Assembly (NCBI RefSeq): GCF_016808335.1
Contig: NC_053148.1
Span: 49,120,930-49,184,929, forward strand
Direction of reading: 5' to 3'
Source: Panicum virgatum
Lineage: Eukaryota; Streptophyta; Magnoliopsida; Poales; Poaceae
DNA length: 64,000 nt
Part shown: one piece after another, positions 1-9,885 of the stretch
Layout of the letters: every line of letters starts with the position of its first letter
How positions within the stretch are numbered: position 1 is the first letter of the stretch
Notes under the pieces: model-generated
The model's input: only the letters and a program-made list of their open reading frames with translations
Told to the model about the DNA's origin: nothing
The model's database searches: none
Position numbers and translations under genes: made by a program

Positions 1-184
1 CCACTAAAGCTATATTTACACAACCTATTCAACACAACTGCAGAAAGGACCTTGCATAAAATCATAATTACACATATAACCTTTATATTTACAAAAAGAT
101 CCTTTTTCAAGCAATTCAAGCACATGATGCATAATTTGATTCTAATTACCCTAAATTGGTTATTTAAAACCCTGGGCCGTTACA
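1..184 (-). mobile_element. 3' LTR of element A (truncated by window edge)
   Basis: These 184 bases match 7211-7394 with one visible difference (position 170, c versus t). Read on the minus strand the block begins TGTAACGGCCCAGG, the same start as the LTR at 3402-7394. A polypurine tract flanks it on the internal side. It is therefore the start of the 3' LTR of a minus-strand LTR retrotransposon; the rest lies outside the window. Near-identity of the LTR ends suggests a recent insertion. Confidence 0.88.
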
Positions 185-200
185 GCCTACCCCCCTTAAA
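185..200 (-). other. Polypurine tract of element A
   Basis: On the minus strand a purine-rich run (AAGGGGGGTAGGC) lies directly before the LTR start TGTAACGG. This is the expected plus-strand priming site next to a 3' LTR. Confidence 0.75.
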
Positions 201-1197
201 AAGAATCTCGTCCCGAGATTCCGAACGAAAAACTCTCAAGGGAAGAGGAGTAGACTAACCATCAAAGCCAACAGAACAAAGTCACAATAGAGAAGGTTGA
301 TGTTGACGATATGATCTTTTGTAGATAAGGATTGAGAACTTAGAGAAAGTTCAGGAAACCAGGTATGAATTTATGAGCGAGAGGAATTACTGTGCGATTG
401 TGTGAACTAATCAATTGTTTTTCCACACTAAAGGCTCTAGGATTTCATTCTTTGCAGTAAGAGTCGGTGGATAAAACATGAGATCACAATCACCATCAAA
501 GTCGGCTGGAAAAGACTGGTGGATTATTCTAGTACTAACATATAGTAGGATTTTTGTAAAGAAAGGACCTAAGTTCTGGTAGAATCAAGGTCTCAACTTG
601 GTGGTGAATCTAGATAGAAAAGATATCAAGGTGAGTTTTTGCTCAAGGACATTCTTTCTCAAACTGTTGATTAAATTAAACATTATGATGCGAGATGCAT
701 ATGCTCGATGACCATGAGAATGATGCATCCTCAAGATGTATGATTGCAATGCTGGTTAGTGACCCAGAAGGATATACCAAAACTCACAGTTTTTGTTGGC
801 CGAATCAAAACCCCAAGTTAACACAATATTCAGGTCGCGAAAAATGGATTGTCGGGGTATTGCTTACACGTACCAAGATACCAGCGCGCTTCTAGTGGCA
901 CAAACGTCTGGCTGCAGCACACACGAGGCCCTAGATCCCGTCGCGGCACCATTGGTCAGTGACAGACACCACGACAAGGTAAAAATATAGCAACCTAAAT
1001 AATGTGCATGGCTAGAACGAAAGACGGAGGGTTAGGTGATAAACGCAAAACCCTTCCCAGATGCATATGATGTTAATTGTAATTGAGCCCCACGATGCAC
1101 ATGTTTAAGTAATGGCTATGCTACAACCATGCTAGTAATGATCCTGCGTGTTATTCTAGTATTCTTGATTGCCACTCTTTTTAGTCTTCAAGGAGAG

Positions 1198-1875
1198 TTA
1201 TACGAGCAAGGAGGGTAATGAGATTTCCCTTTGATATGCAAAGTAAGGGCTAGACGGTTTGAGAATAGAGAATATACCCGTCATAACCGGTGCACCTTCA
1301 AGAAGATCAGATAGTGAGGTACCTCCAACCTTTCCTTGTAAACTATCCTGTCTCTTTCCCTTATTTTTGTTGTTCTGCATAGAATCTTGACCCCGTTTTG
1401 GTCGTCTAGGCTGGGGGCAGTGTCGAGCGAAGTGGTTAGGATTCCCACAATTGAAGCAACGTTTTATTTTGCCTGAACCACCACGTGGGATGAAGTCCGT
1501 GCAGGTAATTTCCCACCCAGTCAAGTCTATGTCGCTTGGGTCATGCTTGAGAGTCCGATGCTTTGCTTGGCGAGCTTTAAATTCCATCGGAGGTCGCGAT
1601 GGTGGCGTTAGGGAGTCTAAGTAAACATCCCTCGTCTCCTTTATTTCTTCATTGAGCTCTTGATATTCCGCAACCAGAGGTTGGGGGACATTATACCCAT
1701 CCCCTAGCTGGTGTTGCTGCTGTAGGAGTTGATAAATCTCTTGCTGTCTCTGAGCAAGTTGCTGGAGTAGTTTGGTCTGGGTAGCCACGAGTTCAGCCAG
1801 GTTGGACAGTAGTGGCTGTCCGCTAACACAAGCACTTCCCAACCCTGCAGGAGCATTGTGTGTCCCTTGCACCAT
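1198..1875 (-). CDS. gag-like protein with CCHC zinc knuckle (element A)
   Basis: This is a nucleocapsid-type Gag fragment of a Ty3/gypsy-like element. Near the middle it carries a retroviral-type zinc knuckle, CFNCGNPNHFARHC (C-x2-C-x4-H-x4-C), followed by a basic tail rich in K, R, Q and N. Upstream is a glutamine-rich, probably coiled-coil segment with runs of LLQQ. Family knowledge: such knuckles bind the element RNA during particle assembly. I take the ATG at 1875; just upstream the sequence gcattgcag looks like a splice acceptor, so the frame may be a downstream exon. It is shorter than a full Gag and no pol frame follows. The ORF ends cleanly, but function is doubtful because the element lacks pol. 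Confidence 0.7.
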   Translation of the reverse strand: MVQGTHNAPAGLGSACVSGQPLLSNLAELVATQTKLLQQLAQRQQEIYQLLQQQHQLGDGYNVPQPLVAEYQELNEEIKETRDVYLDSLTPPSRPPMEFKARQAKHRTLKHDPSDIDLTGWEITCTDFIPRGGSGKIKRCFNCGNPNHFARHCPQPRRPKRGQDSMQNNKNKGKRQDSLQGKVGGTSLSDLLEGAPVMTGIFSILKPSSPYFAYQREISLPSLLV

Positions 1876-2869
1876 CTGCAATGCGTAATTCTTTCATTAA
1901 CTAGGGAAAATTTAGTAGCAGCCAGAGAACACATTTTCTGAACAAAACTTTCCACGTGATCAACTATAGATCAGGTCACAAACTAGGCCAATTAATTTTG
2001 TTTTTCCCAGATACAATAGAAAGGCAGATTTCTAGATAGATCTTCGGTGATTGAATAGACAGGGTTCTGGTGCTACGCTGCTAATCAGCAGAGATCAAAG
2101 AAGTGATTGGACTAAAAATATAGTCTCACAGATTCAATAGGCTAAAATTTGATGAGCACCCATGTCACAAAATTTGCAACATTTTTAGTATTCATCAAAC
2201 AGCGTAGAAATGCACAAATAAAGAGATTTGGCAAGTAGAAAAGGATTAAGATCTTCCAAACTGGTAGTCCAAGTGGTACTGTTTCATCATTTGAGATTCT
2301 AAGGAAGGAAAAGATCACTAGACATCAAGATGGGGCTTCGGATGAAGGCCTGACTAAAAACCATCTTTTTCATCCAAGGAAACCTGAGCATTTAACAAGT
2401 ATGCTACAAAAATCAAAATTTCACTCACTCATGTTTTAAGCACACTAACACTTATCTTATAAGGATTCATACTAGAAATTCCTTAACAAGCTCATGTAGC
2501 AACTTCAAGTACTAGGAACAAATCAAACATCAACTAGATATGCATGCACGTCCTGTTCGTTCCTCACAAGATAAACAATTGCCAACTATCGTTGGGCTTA
2601 CGTGGTTAGCACGGTGGCATACATAAATACGGCTCTCCCTATATAGCTAGTCGATACATTCTAACCGTTCTTATCTTATCGAATCGTGGTTAGCGTACCT
2701 GCATAAGATTGACAGAACATAAATATATATCCCCAATGAACCTTTCATGCCAGCACTCATGAAAGCGTTCCCAAACATTACCGCTCACTATAGAAGCGGC
2801 AGCCATACAATTTCCGCCGTATGGCCAACGTTAGCATACGCTACTCAGAGGCGTATTCACAAGTTTCTT

Positions 2870-3118
2870 TACTCCCAATATAGTCGATCGAGATCGGTAT
2901 ATTGGCAGCAGCTCAAGTAAGTCACTGCTTGAGCGCAGCGTTCGGTTCGCATCGCCGACGGGAAGGTCAGACTCCCTCAGCTGACTGAGCACACTTTACT
3001 TCCAATATAGTCAACTAATAGTCGGTATATTGGAAGCACCTCAAGTAAGCCACTGCTTGAGGGCAGCGTTCGGCTCGCATCGCCGACGGGAAGGTCAGAC
3101 TCCCTCAGCTGACTGAGG
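2870..3118. repeat. Two tandem copies of a ~127-bp unit
   Basis: The unit starting tactcccaatatagtc at 2870 recurs as tacttccaatatagtc at 2997. Both copies share a long stretch containing gcatcgccgacgggaaggtc. They lie in the untranslated leader of element A, between the primer-binding site and gag. Confidence 0.85.
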
Positions 3119-3380
3119 ATCCTTACCATCTTACCTCAACGTAGGTGCGTCGTTACAGGAATTAAGAGTTGCTTGTGAGTATGGTTTGACAAAAAGTAAA
3201 GTGCTGGAAGTCAGATACATAAACCATACATAAATAACCACCTAGTAATTCCCATAAATTTCCTAGGACTTTACGTTCTAAGCACAACCCTTAACGAATC
3301 CAACGTAGCTTTTCGAAATACCCTGTTGTTCCACTTTTATATGGAAAGCGATTTTTAAGGTTCCAACACCTCTGGTATAC

Positions 3381-3399
3381 GCTTGTAGCTCTGATGCCA
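3381..3399 (-). other. Primer-binding site of element A (initiator tRNA-Met type)
   Basis: On the minus strand the sequence TGGCATCAGAGCTACAAGC lies two bases inside the LTR end. It differs by one base from the usual plant initiator-tRNA-Met site TGGTATCAGAGC. It fixes the 5' LTR as the block to its right. Confidence 0.8.
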
Positions 3400-3401
3400 G
3401 C

Positions 3402-6400
3402 TGTGGCAGAACCGCCTAAATTATCCCGGCTCAAGTGCGCAGGCCATCACCATAAAGGCAACATTAGCTTAAACGCACTTCAAACGGAACAATTCTTGGT
3501 CTGTCGGGTAATGTCCCGATACAACCACCGATTCTCGGATCGAACAAGCATACCCCGCACGAAGGCGAGTCCAGAGATATTACAACCACAAATTTTACAA
3601 CACAGGCAAGTGCAGTAGTGATTACAAAATAGTTCACACCATTATTACAAAACCAACTTAACTAAAGCAGTTATACAAATCATAAGGGTAAGTTCAGAGT
3701 TTAAACAGCGGAAGATAAAACACGACGGCTACAACACGTCGCAAAATGGTACCAAGCCAGCCCAAGCAAGGTATCACTCGTTATAGTTATTGCCGGCCGA
3801 AGACGTATCCCACTCTACGGACCAGCCAGGAGGCAAAGAGCAGGGATAGGTCAAACTAGCGACCTGGTCCTCAAGACTCATACCTGAAAAAGGGTTTCAA
3901 CAGCAAGGCTGAGTATTCTAATACTCAGCAAGACTTAACCGACAACGGGTATAAGTAGCCCACTATAGCTAGACTATGCAAGGTTTGTGAGGCTCTGGTT
4001 TTCCTTTTTGCTGAAAAGCAATAAAGAGTAGATCCTTACTTTCAAGTTTTAGCTTTAAGATTCTAGTTGATTAGCCATTCTATGTAAGCATCTACTAACC
4101 AAACATGGTGGAACTTCTAAGCAAACATCAAGATTAATAAGAATATTGTTGCTCTTATTACTCTGTGTGGCAAAGGGATCAAGCAGTCTCATTTCATCGT
4201 GAGAGGCGGACGATTCTGAATCGAAATTCAACCTTGCAAGGATAAACCTAACACACACGTTTGGAACACCGTCGGGTCGTTTCCAAACAACCGTTGACCT
4301 TTCTTTCCGGCTTATGGATAGTGTCACTCTCCCCGACTACAGGGCTCCAAGGTCCACCCGTGCCCGGTCCACCCTTGTCCCTTGAAGTCGTAGTGTTGCG
4401 CAACATAAAATAAAACCTATCCCTAAGAGAGAGTGGGAGGTATATCCACTCCCCGGTCCAATCGGCTACTAGGCTTGCCGCGTACCATATTTACGGCATG
4501 TGGCTAGTACTTTCAAAAACTTAACCACCGCTACCACACACCGCGACCTTAGCAAGTTCATCAACACAGATGGGGTCTCACATAAGGTCATGATATCGAA
4601 CACAACCCCGTCCGTTGTCCTTATATTGATAACAGAAAGTAAACAAGCAAATCCTATAAAGCTCGCGAGTGACAGGCAATCACTCGACTTTTACCGGTCC
4701 TATAAGCTTAGCAAGTAGTCGAACTCAGGTCTAGTGTTCAGTACATAGGTTCCTAGGATCATGCATCTAGGGTTTCAATTCAACTCCTATGAACTGTAAA
4801 TGCACAAGTAAAATAATACAGTAAATGATATTAATTTGAAGTATAGGTTATGTCCGGGGCTTGCCTTCTCGGTAATTGCTAACTATTTCAGCGCTAGGCT
4901 CTTCCGAACTTTGGTTCGGGGCTTCAGTTAGTTCCGCAGTGTTCGCTTGAGCTTCGAGATCACCTCCGTCAGACTCCGGAATCAACTCGTACGTCCCGTC
5001 CGATAAGGCAGTCGTGTCTATATGCAATGCAAGAACAACATTATAAACAAATATGGGCAATCGTTTATAGAGTGTTTAAATAACACACTTAACTACACAA
5101 GGCATCATGATCAACAGCACAAAAGAAGTTAACTAACTTCATAAAATGAGTGATGGTGATTTACTATACCACTAAGTCATGGTTTGTAAATATATCAACA
5201 AAACAGAGTACAAATAGTAATAAATTCTACCAAAATTACCCTAAATAGAACATTAACATACTAAGCTACCCTGCAAAAAATCATGACAAGACATGTAACC
5301 ATTTAATCACAACAAATCATTTATGCAGGCAACACCTAGCACAAGCTTGAATTATACAGACTAAAATATATCAAAACAGAAGGTAAAAATTTAACAGGAG
5401 ATCTACACAGGGATGATCTATCTACTGTGAATTTTTCATCATTTTATCTATACGGGATTAATTCTGAGAAAATAAACAAAACCGACATTAGTTTAGCAAG
5501 ATTCAATTTTAGCTCCTGGTCTAGTCATGAACTAAGGCTCAAACTTCTTGGACAAGCTAAGCTGCTCCATAAGAACATGCAGAAATAAATTCATGATTTA
5601 TTACGAACAGAAACTATTTACCATAATTAAAGTCTACTAAACAAGGATTAAATCAAATAAATAGCTACACATGAGAATTGATCACTAAATTTTTATAGAA
5701 AAGCTAGGGTCACATAAGTAAACTACCATAAAACTTTCAGAGCAATACAAGCTTTTAATCATCAGATAAGAAAAAGATTAAAATAACTAGTCTTTATGCA
5801 CCTAGTGACACAAAATAGCTTGTACAGCAAAAACTTGCGACCAACACCTACAATACTATGGTTCTACTGCAAAGAGCTACTCACAAGGATTCCAAAACAT
5901 CAAGATTTGCTATTTTACGAATTTCCTATGAATTTATACTGAATTTCAAAATTTACAGCAAAACCTAACAAACAAGTCCCTGAAGGCACTATTCATATGT
6001 GTCTTAGGTTTGCAGACAGCCCCCTGGGCTTCTTCGAATTCAAAACCGAAGGCCCTTGGCTGGGTCAGAGAGAAGGGCGACGGTTGACCGGCCAAAACCG
6101 GCGAGGTCCGGCCCTGGGAGCGAGGGGGAGGTTAGGTAAAAGAAAGAGGAGGCCCTTGCGAACCTTTTGGTCATCTTCTTGGGGCTCGGGGTGGGCGGAT
6201 TGGAGGTTCCCCGCGGCGAGGTGCGGCGGCGGCGAAGGGAAATCGTCGGTGAGGTTGCTCCGACGGGTTATGGGCGAAGGGGAGGGGTGAGTGAGCTGCC
6301 TGAGATCGATGCGAAGCTAATGGAGGGGTCGGGTTGAATGGTGGAAGACCGGGGCTATGAGCTCCACGATGAGCAGGCGGCGGCGGAGCTCGGCACGGCG

Positions 6401-7394
6401 GCGGAGCTCTACGGCGAGGGGTTTTGGTGGACAATCGGCGACGAGAAGAGGCCAGGGAGATGTGCGAGGCTCAAGAGGTGCTGAATGCGGTGTCAGCGTG
6501 GGCAGAGGAGCTGCTGAGAGGTGGGTTCGACGGCGAGGTCGAACTGCCGGGGTTTGAGCGGACGGCGGCGCTGTTCTGGGCTTCCGGAGCGGCGAGAGGC
6601 CAAACAAGTGAGGGGAAAAGAAGGCTACGGTGCTCAGGGTTCCGAAGCGCGCGCGAATTGGGGGTCCTTGGTGCTGCAGCGGGCTTGCCACGGCGGCGTC
6701 GCGGTGGCGGCCGCGCGAAGCTTCGGCGGGGGTGTGGCGAAGGGAGGAGGCACCAGCGCGCGGGGGCAGTGGTTCCAGGAGCTTGTGAAGGCGCCACGTG
6801 AAGCGGAGGCAAAGTTGAACTTGGCCGGGGGCGACCCAGCGCGGCGGCGGGCGGCGTGGCGCTGTCGGCGGCGCGGGAAGCAGGGGAGCAGGGAGATAGG
6901 AGAAAGGGGGCCTGATTGCAATATCTGAAAATTCCAAGGACCAGAATGCAAAACAAAGATAACTTTTTAACTAAAGCTCAAATGAAAAAGTGCCCAACAT
7001 GAAAGTTGTTCAATTATTCAAGATCTACAACTTTGATGTTGTGCAAAAATTTATTTGATCAAATATTCAAGATCTAAAATTAAAATCATTGAAGAGATTT
7101 TGAATTCCAGGAAATTTGTCTTTTTCAAAGCAATTTCACTTCAAATGTAGACCTTCAAGCAAAATTGGATGCCAAGCAATAAATGCACTGAAATTTTGCA
7201 CAAACACCCTCCACTAAAGCTATATTTACACAACCTATTCAACACAACTGCAGAAAGGACCTTGCATAAAATCATAATTACACATATAACCTTTATATTT
7301 ACAAAAAGATCCTTTTTCAAGCAATTCAAGCACATGATGCATAATTTGATTCTAATTACCCTAAATTGGTTATTTAAAATCCTGGGCCGTTACA
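3402..7394 (-). mobile_element. 5' LTR of element A (~4.0 kb)
   Basis: On the minus strand the LTR runs from TGTAACGG at 7394 to CTGCCACA at 3402, a TGT...ACA pair, and is about 3,993 bp. Its right 184 bases match 1-184. The part at about 6000-6940 is GC-rich and creates many overlapping open frames that look spurious. The stretch 5080-5990 is AT-rich with no gene. A small acidic exon-like frame lies at 4848-5017. The LTR is longer than the internal region, unusual for an autonomous element. Confidence 0.82.
4848..5017 (-). CDS. Exon-like acidic ORF inside the element A LTR
   Basis: On the minus strand a splice-acceptor-like gcatatag precedes position 5017. The frame runs open after a two-base remainder (AC) to a TAA at 4848. 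The peptide is short (about 55 residues), rich in E and D, and ends NYREGKPRT. Element B has a frame at 7867-8006 with the same acceptor form, the same two-base phase and a related ending (Y-x-[DE]-G-K). The shared architecture suggests a spliced small exon kept in LTRs of this lineage. The upstream exon was not located and the function is unknown. Confidence 0.4.
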
Positions 7395-7399
7395 GCTAT
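7395..7399. other. Candidate target-site duplication of element A (gctat), right copy
   Basis: These are the five bases next to the outer end of the A LTR. The matching left copy would lie outside the window, so it cannot be confirmed. It marks where A inserted into element B. Confidence 0.4.
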
Positions 7400-7866
7400 C
7401 ACACCAACTAGTGGGATTTATGCTACGCTGTTGCCCATTCAACGGTCGAGTGGTTTGCACGATAGTGGAGTTAGGTGAGATGACACACCAACTCGGTCCT
7501 TAGACACGACAAGATGGATATCTCCCTTCTTTGCCCTGCCACACAGGCATAAGCACACCAATCGGCAATTCACACAGAAATGCCGTCCATCCCGTCCATA
7601 CACATCTTTCGAAAATCCACATTTTATCCCTTCCCACACACACACATTTTCTTTATAAAAACAAGTTGTAATGAGTGTGAGGTCCTAAGCGTTCTAGCAG
7701 CGATTAACGTCCAAGCAAAATCAGACATTAATCTAGGTGGTCAAGGATTGGTTATAACAAATCAAGGGGTGGCTATCCAACCGTGTTTTCATGCAAGCAA
7801 AACATATGCAATTTTATAAAACAGGCCATTGGGTTGTGTTTATAAAAACTAGGACAGAAACATGCA

Positions 7867-8006
7867 TCAAAGGATGGGATTGAACTTGCCGTCTTCGTAG
7901 CCATCGGGGAAGTCCTGTCCTTCGGGCTCGGGGTCGCGGATCTGGTCCTCATTCTCCTGCTCACAGTACGGCTCGTTGATGGGTTCTCCTTCGTTCACTC
8001 CGTGGT
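7867..8006 (-). CDS. Exon-like acidic ORF inside the element B LTR
   Basis: The minus strand shows a pyrimidine- and GT-rich run ending gcgctatag, an acceptor-like site. It is followed by a two-base remainder (AC) and an open frame to TGA at 7867. The 46-residue peptide is strongly acidic (many E, D, P) and ends DGYEDGKFNPIL. It parallels the frame at 4848-5017 in element A. Whether it is translated is unknown. Confidence 0.4.
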
Positions 8007-8909
8007 CTATAGCGCACACAAACAAGCACACAATCAAAACACAGAAAATAAAGACCTATCATTGAGCTCGAATCGGAAGCACATAAAATATGGAGTATGG
8101 GGGTGATATTTTTGGGTGGTTTCTGAATGTCATGGCTGGAACTAAGTTAAAAGAGGCGTGGTAAAATTTTTGGGTTGATCCGAGGTCATTTGGCGCATGA
8201 AATGATAGATTAAACAAAGGTTTAGGGGTTAAACAGGGGTCCGGGGACCTAATTGTAAATAAAATTAAGAAAGCAGGGGCTTGGTTTGTATTTTAGAAAT
8301 TACTTGGGTTAATCTAAAAGAGTCAGGGTTTTATTTGTAATTAAGTTTATATGGTGGGGGTTTGTTTTGGGAATATAATAAAAAGGGGGGGTTTAATTGC
8401 AAAAGGGCTTAAAGGGATGGGGTTTCTTTAATGAATAGAGGAAAGGGGGAGGGGCTTTTGGCAAGATTGCCATCCCCTTCCTCCACTCACACTGGAAAAC
8501 AGAGGAAAGGGGGAGGCGGCGGTCCTGGGCCGGCGGCCTGGGGCTCGGGAGCGGTCCCGGAGTGAGGGGAAAGGAGGAGGGAGGTGGGAGGACCCGGTCC
8601 CCAGCTACGGCTCGACCCGTGGTGGCCCGAGGTGGCCTGGCCACGACGGCCGGCGGCAGCGGGCGACGGTGGCCCCGGACCGGTCTCCCAGAGGGGCGGC
8701 GGTGGGCAAGGAGAGGGGGAGGAGCATCAGGGAGCCTCGGGGATGCCATTCCCTACCTCGATTCGGGACGTGAGGCAATGTGAAGGGGGCTCCGCGGTGG
8801 CCGGCGTTCGGGAACGGCGGCTATGGCGGGCGGCGGCGCTAGGAGGTCAGGGAGGCGGCGGGCGGTGGTGCTGCGGTTGTGGGGGTAGAGGAGCAGCGCT
8901 GGGGGTCAC

Positions 8910-8915
8910 TTTATA
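8910..8915 (-). promoter_or_regulatory. TATA box of element B LTR
   Basis: On the minus strand CGCCTATAAAGTGAC gives a clear TATA element just inside the GC-rich part of the LTR. Transcription would start about 30 bases further left and run toward the acidic exon at 8006. Confidence 0.5.
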
Positions 8916-9885
8916 GGCGGCGTAGGTCGGTGGAGGGGAGGGCGCGGCCGTGGCGGCCGGTGAGCGGCACAGAGCGCCTTTAATGGCGTTCGGCGTCGCG
9001 ACTCAGCAGCGCGGGCGGCGAGGCGGGATGGGACTCGACGGCCGGGTCGCAGGTGGTGCTGTGCGGGCGTCAACGATGGGCGGACAGCGAGGTGACGCCT
9101 CGAGCACGCGGCGACCGTGCGCAGTCGGCGCTGTGCAGGCGTCAACGGCGGTGTGTGCGGCGCTTGTGCAGTGGTCGTGTGCGTGGGCGTGGAGGCGGCC
9201 TGAAGCGGGCGAGCTCACGCGGGCGGTGCGGGGCCGAGGTGGAGCTTGGCGCGCGGTGGAGCGAGCAGAGGCCGGGCGTGCGCGCGTGAAGGCGGCCGGG
9301 CGACGTCGTGGCGCGGCGTGCCGCGCTCGTGCGCGTGTGTGCGCGCGCACGGGTAGGCGGGGCGAGCGCGCGCGTGGCGAGCGACGCTCGGGGCCGGGCA
9401 TGCGTACGGCCCGGGGGGAAGGCGTGAGCACGGGGCGAGAGAGAGAGGAAGGGAGGGGAAAACAGGCCAACCGGAGTGGAGCGGGGAGGGGCAGTGCGGC
9501 CGGGCGGCGCACGGGAGCAGAGAGGGAGGAGGAGGGAAAGAGAGGGAGAGAGAAAAAGCAAAAGAGAAAAGGAAAATGAAAATGGAAAAAGAAAAAAAAA
9601 TGGGGAGAGAGAAAGAGAGAAAAAGAGAGCGGGATTCGCGGCATCACCGACGCTCGGTCGGCCATGCGCAGCGCCTGGGCGCGCGTGAGCGCGACGCGCG
9701 GGTCGAGGGAGAAACAGGGTGCTGGATACGAGTGTCGGGACAAGTCTTTCGGGAATCGGAAGATCGGAACAGGGAGAAGTTCCGGAAAGCTGGGGTTAGG
9801 GTTTTAAGGAGAGGTCGAACTCAACGACGAGAAACAAAAATAGCGCACGATTTAATTTGGTGAGTTTTCGGGACGTTACAGGAGG

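Larger units (their letters stand above)
185..3401 (-). mobile_element. Internal region of element A, a non-autonomous Ty3/gypsy-like retrotransposon
   Basis: The interior lies between two copies of the same LTR and is only about 3.2 kb. It has a primer-binding site at its right end, a polypurine tract at its left end and one gag-like ORF with a zinc knuckle. I see no protease, reverse transcriptase, RNase H or integrase motif on either strand. The element therefore looks non-autonomous and would depend on a partner for pol. Positions about 1890-2860 are AT-rich and hold no ORF that I can support. Confidence 0.8.
7400..9880 (-). mobile_element. LTR portion of element B (Ty3/gypsy-like), interrupted by element A
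   Basis: The minus strand begins TGTAACGTCCCGAAAACTC at 9880, close to the start of the element A LTR (TGTAACGG). The following base block GGAGG (9881-9885) is a likely target-site duplication. The segment 8480-9740 is very GC-rich with many shadow frames; 8040-8400 is AT-rich and holds no gene. A TATA box lies at 8910-8915. The rest of B must lie left of the window, because A is inserted at 7394/7395. It may be a solo LTR or part of a full element; the window cannot tell. Confidence 0.7.

Noticed and set aside
6000..6956. Many long overlapping open frames on both strands
   Set aside because: They arise from very high GC inside the element A LTR; peptides are low-complexity R/P/A and no frame shows splice or domain support.
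8390..9745. Long R/P/A-rich frames on both strands
   Set aside because: Same cause, inside the element B LTR; the 246-codon minus frame includes a run of F encoded by an AG-rich tract and is not protein-like.
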